This document shows, one piece after another, positions 7,608 to 13,137 of a stretch of 17,321 nucleotides of DNA (position 1 is the first letter of the stretch; every line of letters begins with the position of its first letter). A program made the translations under genes and the position numbers. The notes below the pieces were generated by a model. The model was not told the origin of the DNA, made no database searches, and saw nothing but the letters and a program-made list of their open reading frames with translations. Origin of the DNA: Bacillota bacterium (lineage in GTDB: Bacteria > Bacillota > Clostridia > Lachnospirales > Cellulosilyticaceae); contig JAEYNQ010000289.1 of the NCBI GenBank assembly GCA_023412455.1, positions 1 to 17,321 on the forward strand, in the 5' to 3' direction.

Positions 7608-9140
7608 ATGGGACAGTCCATTATGTTTCAAGGAACGGCATCTAACGTAGGAAAAAGTTTTTTAGTAGCGGCTTTCTGTAGGATTTTTAGGGAGGATGGA
7701 CTAAAAGTTAGACCTTTTAAATCTCAAAATATGGCCCTTAATTCTTATATTACTGAAGAAGGCCTAGAAATGGGCAGGGCTCAAGTGGTACAAGCAGAGG
7801 CAGCTGGTCAGGTACCTAGCGTGAAAATGAATCCTATTTTGTTAAAGCCTTATGGGGATAAACTGTCACAGGTTATTATTAAGGGGAAGGTTTATAAGAA
7901 TATGACTGCCTTAGAATATCATGAGTTTAAGCCCCAACTGGCAGAGATGGTTAAGGAGGTCTTTGAAGAGCTACGAGCTGACAGTGATGTAGTGGTTATA
8001 GAAGGGGCAGGGAGTCCAGCAGAAATTAACCTTCGGGATAAAGATATTGTCAATATGGGAATGGCAGAGCTGGCTCAGGCCCCTGTTATTCTTATAGGAG
8101 ATATTGACAGGGGAGGTGTTTTTGCCTCCTTAGTGGGAACCATGATGCTCCTTACAGAAGAGGAAAGGAAGAGGGTAAAAGGGGTGCTTATTAATAAATT
8201 CCGAGGGGACGTGAAAATCTTAGAGCCAGGCCTTAAGATGCTAGAAGACCTTATAAAGGTGCCTGTTTTAGGAGTTATTCCTTATACAAGGGTGGATATC
8301 GAAGAGGAAGATAGCTTAGCAGAACGCTTAAATAGCACCAAGCTAAAAGGTAAAAAAGCTTTGGAAATAGAAGTCATCTGCTTACCTCACATGTCTAACT
8401 TTACAGACTTTAATGTGTTGGAGATTCAAGAGGATGTGTGCCTGCATTATGTGACAAGAGGGCAGACACTAGGAAATCCAGACCTGGTTATTTTGCCTGG
8501 CACCAAAAACACCATGGGAGATCTTCTTTATTTGAGAGAAAGTGGACTAGGAGAAGCTATTAAGGCCTATAGCCAAAAAGGGGGGCTTCTCTTTGGTGTG
8601 TGTGGGGGCTATCAGCTTTTAGGTAAGAAGCTTTATGATCCCAAAGGTGTGGAGGCAGGTATTAGTGAAATCCAAGGCTTGGGGCTCCTAGACATTACCA
8701 CTCGTTTTGAAGAAGAAAAGGTAACGACCCAAGTAGAAGGAAGAGTTAAGGGGCTACCTGCTCCTTTAGGAAAACAGCTAGAAGGAGAGAAGGTGGTGGG
8801 TTATGAAATTCATAGGGGCCTAACAGAGCGAGGGAAGGAAGCTCAGCCTTTTTTAGAGATTCAAAAGAAGCTGGGAGAAAAGGTGTCTTATGAGGAGGGA
8901 GCCATCAATTTAGAGGGCACAGTAATGGGGACTTATTTACATGGCATCTTTGATGAGCCAGGCTTTATAAGAGGCCTATTAAATGCCTTGCGTCAGAAAA
9001 AGGGCTTGGAGAAAAACCAGAAAGAAACCCTAAGCTTTAAGACCTACAAAGAGCAGCAATACACCAAGCTGGCGCAGGCAGTTAGAAGCCATGTGGACTT
9101 AGAAGCTATTTATCAGATAATGAGAGGGGAAGAAGGATGA
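7608..9140 (+). CDS. cbiP: Cobyric acid synthase (glutamine-dependent)
   Basis: This 510-residue enzyme amidates side chains b, d, e and g of adenosylcobyrinic acid a,c-diamide, using ATP and glutamine, to give adenosylcobyric acid. The N-terminal synthetase domain carries the P-loop-like GTASNVGKS (9-17), the segment VRPFKSQNMALNS (34-46) and EGAGSPAEINL (132-142). The C-terminal class I glutamine amidotransferase domain shows the nucleophile Cys332 in FGVCGGYQ and His445 in GTYLHGIF. GYEIHRG (398-404) is also characteristic. Length is normal for the family. It is called cobQ in aerobic pathways. It is the first gene behind the cobalamin riboswitch and overlaps cbiB by four bases (ATGA), so the operon is coupled. 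Confidence 0.96.
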   Translation: MGQSIMFQGTASNVGKSFLVAAFCRIFREDGLKVRPFKSQNMALNSYITEEGLEMGRAQVVQAEAAGQVPSVKMNPILLKPYGDKLSQVIIKGKVYKNMTALEYHEFKPQLAEMVKEVFEELRADSDVVVIEGAGSPAEINLRDKDIVNMGMAELAQAPVILIGDIDRGGVFASLVGTMMLLTEEERKRVKGVLINKFRGDVKILEPGLKMLEDLIKVPVLGVIPYTRVDIEEEDSLAERLNSTKLKGKKALEIEVICLPHMSNFTDFNVLEIQEDVCLHYVTRGQTLGNPDLVILPGTKNTMGDLLYLRESGLGEAIKAYSQKGGLLFGVCGGYQLLGKKLYDPKGVEAGISEIQGLGLLDITTRFEEEKVTTQVEGRVKGLPAPLGKQLEGEKVVGYEIHRGLTERGKEAQPFLEIQKKLGEKVSYEEGAINLEGTVMGTYLHGIFDEPGFIRGLLNALRQKKGLEKNQKETLSFKTYKEQQYTKLAQAVRSHVDLEAIYQIMRGEEG

Positions 9141-10096
9141 GATTACTTACATTAGGTTTAGGCTATCTCTTGGATCTTTTATTAGGGGACCCTTATAACT
9201 TTCCCCATCCTGTTCGTTTTATAGGCCAGCTCATTCAGCAAGTAGAGACCTTTATTAGGAAGCATGCCACTTCATCTCAAGCCCTTCAAATAGGAGGAGG
9301 CTTCTTATGGTTAGTTGTAGTGGGACTCTCCTATGGTGTAACCTATGGGATTTTGAGCTTATGTCGTATCCATCCTTTCTTATATGGTCTGGTTTCTACT
9401 TATTTGATTTATACCACCTTAGCCACTAAGTGCTTAGGAGAAGAGGGAACCAAGATTTATAAGGTGCTTAAAGAGGAAGGACTAGAAGCTGCTCGCGTAC
9501 AGCTTTCTTATATTGTAGGAAGAGATACCACTCAGTTAACGGAAGAAGAAGTCATAAAAGCAACGGTGGAGACTGTGGCAGAAAACACTGTAGATGGGGT
9601 GATTGCTCCTCTCTTTTATGCCTTTATAGGAGGGGCACCTCTGGCCATGGCCTATAAAGCTATTAATACATTAGATTCTATGGTGGGGTATCCAAATGAA
9701 AAGTATAAGGACATTGGAAGGGTGTCTGCCAAAATAGATGATGTGGCGAACTTCCTTCCTGCTCGATTGTCTGCCTTTATCATGAGTCTAGGGATTCAAA
9801 TCATGGGACTTAATGGGAAAAAAGCTCTTTTAATTGCCTTAAGGGATCGTAAAAATCATAAAAGTCCCAACTGCGCTTATGCAGAAGGGGCTGTGGCAGG
9901 GGCCTTAGGCATTCAACTAGGAGGCACCCATACTTATTTTGGTGAAAAAGTTTATAAACCTACTATAGGTGATGCCTTAAGAGAGGTAGAAAAAGAGGAT
10001 ATTTTAAGAACAAATCACATTTTGTATAGTACATCCCTATTAGGTTGGCTTCTTTTTAGTAGTGTTTATGGGCTAGTGTATCTACTTATGAGATAA
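9137..10096 (+). CDS. cbiB: Adenosylcobinamide-phosphate synthase, membrane protein
   Basis: This 319-residue integral membrane enzyme joins the aminopropanol (phosphate) arm to adenosylcobyric acid, forming adenosylcobinamide (phosphate). Family motifs are clear: LLLGDPYNFPHPVRFIG (14-30), ATVETVAENTVDGVIAPLFY (142-161), the NTLDSMVGYPNEKY segment (177-190), KIDDVANFLPARLSA (199-213) and NCAYAEGAVAGALGIQLGG (245-263). Hydrophobic segments occur near 55-73, 80-96, 155-172, 210-224 and 298-317. The start overlaps the cbiP stop. It acts next to CobD, whose product it uses. The gene is intact and of ordinary length. Confidence 0.95.
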   Translation: MRLLTLGLGYLLDLLLGDPYNFPHPVRFIGQLIQQVETFIRKHATSSQALQIGGGFLWLVVVGLSYGVTYGILSLCRIHPFLYGLVSTYLIYTTLATKCLGEEGTKIYKVLKEEGLEAARVQLSYIVGRDTTQLTEEEVIKATVETVAENTVDGVIAPLFYAFIGGAPLAMAYKAINTLDSMVGYPNEKYKDIGRVSAKIDDVANFLPARLSAFIMSLGIQIMGLNGKKALLIALRDRKNHKSPNCAYAEGAVAGALGIQLGGTHTYFGEKVYKPTIGDALREVEKEDILRTNHILYSTSLLGWLLFSSVYGLVYLLMR

Positions 10097-10169
10097 AGGG
10101 TATAGACTTATGAAATAGGGGCATGATGTAGGAATAAAAATGTCGGAATAAAAATAAGGAGGTGAAGGC

Positions 10170-11246
10170 ATGATGTTATGGGGACATGGGGCAGATGGGG
10201 AGTCCATGGCTAAAGAATATGGCAAAGACCTAGAAAAACTACTGGACTTCAGTGCCAATATTAATCCTTATGTACCAGAAGGCTTAGAAGAGGCAGCTTT
10301 AAGAGGGCTACTAAAAAGTAGGACTTATCCCGATTGTACTTATCACCAGCTCAGAGAAAGCTTAGCCTCTTACTGTCAGGTGGATAAAGAGCAGATTATT
10401 CCAGGTAATGGGGCCACGGAGCTCATCTATCTTTTGATGAAAAGCCTAAAGGGTACTTTGGGGATTTTAAATCCTACTTTTTCAGAGTATGAGCGAAGTG
10501 CCAGGCTAAGTGGCTTACAGGTTAAAGACCTTTATTGGGATCAAGAAAGAACCTTTAGCTTAAATAGAGAAACCCTTCAAAAAGAGCTGGCTACTTTTGA
10601 TCACCTTTTTATCTGTAACCCCAATAATCCAACGGGTCAGGTAGAAAATATAAAAGAACTTCTAGAGCTCCTTCAGAACAAGGGAAAAACCTTAATTGTA
10701 GATGAAACCTTTATGGAGTTTGTAGAGGAAGAGGAAAAATATAGTTTAGTAAGTGAAGTAGCTCATTCACCCAACTTAGTGATTATTAAGGCAGCTACTA
10801 AGTTTTTTGGCCTTCCAGGCCTGCGCTTAGGCTATGCCTTAACCAGTAATAAAGCTCTTCTCGAAAAAATGTACACTTATAAGGAGCCTTGGAGTATTAA
10901 CAGCTTTGCTGAAGCACTGGCCCTCGTTATCTTTAAACAAAGAGATTATTGCCAAAGAAGTAAGGCTTATTATGTAGAAGAACGAGAAAGGGTAATAAAG
11001 GCCCTAGAAAAAATAAGAGGCTTAAAGGTTTATCCTACAGCTACTAATTTTATTTTATTGGAATTAGAGGAGGGGACTGGTGGGCAGTTAAAGGAAAGAC
11101 TCTTAAAAAAGTATAATCTCCTTATACGGGATGCAGGAAATTTTAAAGGATTGGGACCTCAGTTTATTCGAGTAGCCATTAAGCGACCAGAAGAAAACAC
11201 TAGACTGATAAAGGTGTTAAAGGAAGAGGTGACAAAAAATGAGTAG
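10170..11246 (+). CDS. cobD: L-threonine-O-3-phosphate decarboxylase (PLP enzyme)
   Basis: This 358-residue PLP enzyme of the histidinol-phosphate aminotransferase fold makes (R)-1-amino-2-propanol phosphate, the substrate of CbiB. Motifs: WGHGADG (4-10), DFSANINPYVP (26-36), GNGATELIY (79-87), CNPNNPTG (149-156), Asp178 for the pyridine nitrogen, Lys211 in ATKFFGLPGLRLGY as the likely Schiff-base lysine, and Arg334 in FIRVAIKRPEEN for the carboxylate. HGADG and the neighbouring cobalamin genes favour CobD over HisC. AAGGAGGTG lies at 10157-10165. Two ATGs follow (10170 and 10173), and the second has slightly better spacing, so the start is uncertain by one codon. The 73-base gap after cbiB contains GGAATAAAAAT twice. 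It overlaps cobU by eight bases. Confidence 0.93.
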   Translation: MMLWGHGADGESMAKEYGKDLEKLLDFSANINPYVPEGLEEAALRGLLKSRTYPDCTYHQLRESLASYCQVDKEQIIPGNGATELIYLLMKSLKGTLGILNPTFSEYERSARLSGLQVKDLYWDQERTFSLNRETLQKELATFDHLFICNPNNPTGQVENIKELLELLQNKGKTLIVDETFMEFVEEEEKYSLVSEVAHSPNLVIIKAATKFFGLPGLRLGYALTSNKALLEKMYTYKEPWSINSFAEALALVIFKQRDYCQRSKAYYVEERERVIKALEKIRGLKVYPTATNFILLELEEGTGGQLKERLLKKYNLLIRDAGNFKGLGPQFIRVAIKRPEENTRLIKVLKEEVTKNE

Positions 11247-11802
11247 ACTAATACTTGTAACAGGAGGCGCACGTTCTGGTAAAAGTACTTATGCAGAGGA
11301 ACTCTGTAGGGCCCAAAATAATCGTACAGCTTACATTGCCACCAGTGTTCCCTTTGATGAAGACTTTAAAGAAAGAGTCAAGAAACATCAGCAAAGCCGC
11401 CCTTCAGAGTGGAAAACTTATGAAATCTATGAGGATGTTTATAAGGAGATAGAGGATATTGCTAAGGCACATCAAACAGTGCTACTAGATTGTGTCACAC
11501 TTATGGTCAATAACCTTATGTTCAAAGAGAACATAGACTACGACACTTGCTCCCAAGAGGTAATAGATGCTTTAGAAAGCAAAATTAAACAACAGGTAGC
11601 TCGTTTGTTGGAGGCAGTAGAAGGAACTTCCTTATACTTTGTGGCAGTAACCAATGAAATAGGACTAAGTCCTGTAGCAGATAATCGTCTCACTCGTATT
11701 TATACGGATATAATTGGGCGAATCAATCAACAGTTTGCAAAAAGTGCCCAAGAGGTTTACTTGGTTGTAAGTGGTATTCCAGTATGCATTAAGAAATCAT
11801 AA
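11239..11802 (+). CDS. cobU: Cobinamide kinase / cobinamide-phosphate guanylyltransferase
   Basis: This 187-residue bifunctional enzyme phosphorylates adenosylcobinamide and then transfers GMP to give adenosyl-GDP-cobinamide, the substrate of cobalamin synthase CobS. It shows the P-loop GGARSGKS (9-16), RVKKHQQSRPSEW (46-58) with His50 as the expected guanylylated residue, LLDCVTLMVNNL (82-93), and TNEIGLSPVADNRLTR (138-153) followed by DIIGRINQQFA. The start lies inside the end of cobD (8-base overlap). It is the last gene of the operon, because a long hairpin begins at its stop codon. CobS, which would complete the step, is not in the window. Confidence 0.95.
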   Translation: MSRLILVTGGARSGKSTYAEELCRAQNNRTAYIATSVPFDEDFKERVKKHQQSRPSEWKTYEIYEDVYKEIEDIAKAHQTVLLDCVTLMVNNLMFKENIDYDTCSQEVIDALESKIKQQVARLLEAVEGTSLYFVAVTNEIGLSPVADNRLTRIYTDIIGRINQQFAKSAQEVYLVVSGIPVCIKKS

Positions 11803-11858
11803 AATAGAGCCCTCTTCATCTAAAATAGCCTAGATGCTTTAGATGAAGGGGGCTATTT
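11802..11858 (+). terminator. Long hairpin after cobU
   Basis: AAATAGAGCCCTCTTCATCTAAA (left arm, 11802-11824, written in pairing order AAATAG-GCCC-CTTCATCTAAA) pairs with 11838-11858 over about 19 bases, with two single-base bulges. The stem overlaps the cobU stop. The right arm ends in CTATTTC rather than a T run, so it may be a 3' stability element or a weak terminator. AAGGGGG in the right arm precedes an ATG at 11860 that would encode only 14 residues. Confidence 0.6.
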
Positions 11859-11950
11859 CATGAACGGTGGTGATTCAATACCTAAGAGGACTTGTTTGGT
11901 TTAGAAAATGGAAGAAGAAAATAAAAATGAGAAACATTATCAATTACTAC

Positions 11951-11982
11951 TTGCTAGATGAAAGAAGTTAGTGTATACTAAC
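11951..11982 (+). promoter_or_regulatory. Candidate promoter overlapped by a 16-bp palindrome (site 1)
   Basis: TTGCTA (11951-11956) and TATACT (11974-11979) are spaced by 17 bases. GTTAGTGTATACTAAC (11967-11982) is a near-perfect palindrome (7 of 8 pairs) covering the -10 box, as a repressor operator would. The same outer half-sites recur at 12093-12108. Transcription from here would run at once into the terminator at 11987, so either this promoter is weak or it controls attenuation. Confidence 0.5.
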
Positions 11983-11986
11983 TAAT

Positions 11987-12010
11987 AAAAAGAGGAATCA
12001 CTCTTTTTTT
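11987..12010 (+). terminator. Terminator directly before repeat copy 2
   Basis: AAAAAGAG (11987-11994), loop GAATCA, then CTCTTTTT (12001-12008) with extra T. This is a perfect 8-bp stem ending in a T run, two bases before the second copy of the 76-bp repeat. Confidence 0.75.
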
Positions 12011-12011
12011 A

Positions 12012-12087
12012 TCTTGTAGGAAAGTCCGTATTCTACACTTTCACTACTTCGCGAACCAATACGTGTCCTATGGACACTTTTGTTCAA
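12012..12087 (+). repeat. 76-bp structured intergenic repeat, copy 2
   Basis: It matches 80-155 at 73 of 76 positions. Two of the three changes improve pairing in this copy: AATACG is now fully complementary to CGTATT, and GTGTCC-TAT-GGACAC becomes a perfect 6-bp stem before TTTTGTT. The third change (position 12026) lies in an unpaired part of my model. Substitutions that favour pairing hint at an RNA under structural constraint. The copy lies in the 376-base gap between cobU and the DUF3793 gene. Confidence 0.85.
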
Positions 12088-12092
12088 TAGTG

Positions 12093-12108
12093 GTTAGCTT
12101 AAACTAAC
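12093..12108. promoter_or_regulatory. 16-bp near-palindrome (site 2), operator-like
   Basis: GTTAGCTTAAACTAAC pairs at 7 of 8 positions and shares the GTTAG-N6-CTAAC form with site 1, 126 bases upstream. It ends 28 bases before the TATAAT at 12137. Two sites of the same form within one intergenic region suggest binding by one dimeric regulator. A DtxR/MntR-type metal regulator is one possibility, but this is only inference. Confidence 0.5.
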
Positions 12109-12136
12109 TTAAAACATAAGATGAATAGTAAAAAGT

Positions 12137-12142
12137 TATAAT
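12137..12142 (+). promoter_or_regulatory. Candidate -10 box for the DUF3793-DUF2325 unit
   Basis: A perfect TATAAT lies 37 bases before the start of the DUF3793 gene, but the -35 position (ACATAA) is poor. A weak -35 together with an adjacent palindrome is compatible with a regulated promoter. Confidence 0.45.
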
Positions 12143-12178
12143 GCAAAAATTAAAATAAAAAGGTGGAGAAGGATAAGT

Positions 12179-12796
12179 ATGAACAAAAAACCAATGAGAA
12201 CGATGGAAATCACACCACCAAAAGGCTTTCATTTGCAGTTAGTTGCTCAGTGTAGCCCTCTCCTTCTTGGGATTAAGATGTCAAATCTATATATTGGACC
12301 TGTTGGTTGTGAAGACGCTGTACAGGAGTTGTTTGCACACAGTAAAATAGCTACTTATGAAATCTATAAGGATGAGAAAAGAGTGGTTTTTTTACTTTAC
12401 CGAAAGGAGGAACTGGAAAGGTATATAAGGGATAAAAAGGTAAGAAAAGCACTTCAAGAAATGGGGTATGACTTTAAGGATGTGGAAGAAAACCTAGGGA
12501 AGCTTACAATAAACTATACCCACTATATGAGAAAACAGGGGAGCTTTCCTCATGAAATAGGTTTGTTTTTAGGTTATCCAGTAGATGATGTTTTGGCCTT
12601 TATTAGTAATGAAGGAAAGAATTATTTATATACAGGCTATTGGAAGGTGTACTATGATTTGAATGAAAGTTTAATCTTATTTAAAAAATATGACTACGCA
12701 AAAGCATTACTCATAGAGCTTGTAACAGAAGGAATACATTTAAAAGAAATTATACAAGAGAGAGAATCTAACGAAATAAAGCAATTAGCCTATTAG
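12179..12796 (+). CDS. DUF3793 family protein
   Basis: This 205-residue soluble protein has unknown biochemical function. It fits the DUF3793 family of Clostridia: an N-terminal CSPLLLGIKMSNLY segment with Cys25, a central EIYKDEKRVVFLLYR strand-rich part (61-75), the hallmark FPHEIGLFLGYPVDDV (123-138), then YTGYWKVYYD (151-160) and a helical C-terminus. There is no signal peptide or membrane segment. The ATG is supported by GGTGGAGAAGG (12162-12172). From memory, relatives often sit near flavodoxin or ferrous-iron (feo) genes, which would suggest metal or redox homeostasis, but no such gene is in this window. It is followed by a DUF2325 gene, and the control region upstream is unusually elaborate. 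Confidence 0.85.
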   Translation: MNKKPMRTMEITPPKGFHLQLVAQCSPLLLGIKMSNLYIGPVGCEDAVQELFAHSKIATYEIYKDEKRVVFLLYRKEELERYIRDKKVRKALQEMGYDFKDVEENLGKLTINYTHYMRKQGSFPHEIGLFLGYPVDDVLAFISNEGKNYLYTGYWKVYYDLNESLILFKKYDYAKALLIELVTEGIHLKEIIQERESNEIKQLAY

Positions 12797-12816
12797 GAGA
12801 AAAGTTGGCTAATTGC
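12781..12816 (+). repeat. Inverted repeat spanning the DUF3793/DUF2325 junction
   Basis: GCAATTAGCC (12781-12790) is perfectly complementary to GGCTAATTGC (12807-12816), with a 16-base loop that includes the DUF3793 stop. No T run follows, and GGGAGGAG, the ribosome binding site of DUF2325, starts three bases later. It is more likely an mRNA processing, stability or coupling element than a terminator. Confidence 0.7.
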
Positions 12817-12835
12817 TTGGGAGGAGAAGGTTAAG

Positions 12836-13117
12836 ATGAGTGTGGTAATTATTGGAGGCCATGATCGCATGGTCTGTGAATATAAAAAAATATGTAAGGC
12901 ACATAAATGTAAAGCAAAAATATTTACACAGATGACTACTCGGTTAAGAGAACAAATAGGCAAGCCTGATTTAATCATTTTATTTACTAATACTGTTTCA
13001 CATAAAATGGTAAGGTATGCGGTGGCAGAAGCCAGTAAAAGTCAGGCAGAGGTTATACGTTCCCACACCAGTAGTGGGAGTGCACTAACAGATATTTTGA
13101 AGAAAAAAGTAGTATAG
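12836..13117 (+). CDS. DUF2325 family protein
   Basis: This small protein of 93 residues matches the DUF2325 pattern. It opens with MSVVIIGGHDRM (1-12), with a Cys14-x5-Cys20-x4-Cys25 series nearby, then DLIILFTNTVSHKMVRYAV (45-63) and an ending with R-S-H-T-S-S-G (75-81). The fold resembles a short Rossmann-like alpha/beta unit, and the family's function is unknown. The ribosome binding site GGGAGGAGAAGG (12819-12830) is very strong. It is probably cotranscribed with the DUF3793 gene 39 bases upstream. The three cysteines and two histidines could bind metal, but that is inference. It converges with the chemoreceptor gene 20 bases downstream, and no terminator is visible between them. Confidence 0.85.
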   Translation: MSVVIIGGHDRMVCEYKKICKAHKCKAKIFTQMTTRLREQIGKPDLIILFTNTVSHKMVRYAVAEASKSQAEVIRSHTSSGSALTDILKKKVV

Positions 13118-13137
13118 CCATCTGCCCAACTCCTTGG

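Noticed and set aside
11908..11961. 17-codon frame in the cobU-DUF3793 gap
   Set aside because: It has no ribosome binding site and its end overlaps the candidate -35 box; too short to support.
80..12087. The pair of repeats as ends of a composite transposon around the whole region
   Set aside because: The copies carry no transposase and no target-site duplication that I can see, and the DNA between them holds ordinary chromosomal operons.
12793..12978. Minus-strand open frame over the DUF2325 gene
   Set aside because: The plus-strand DUF2325 frame has a strong ribosome binding site and family motifs; the antisense frame has neither.
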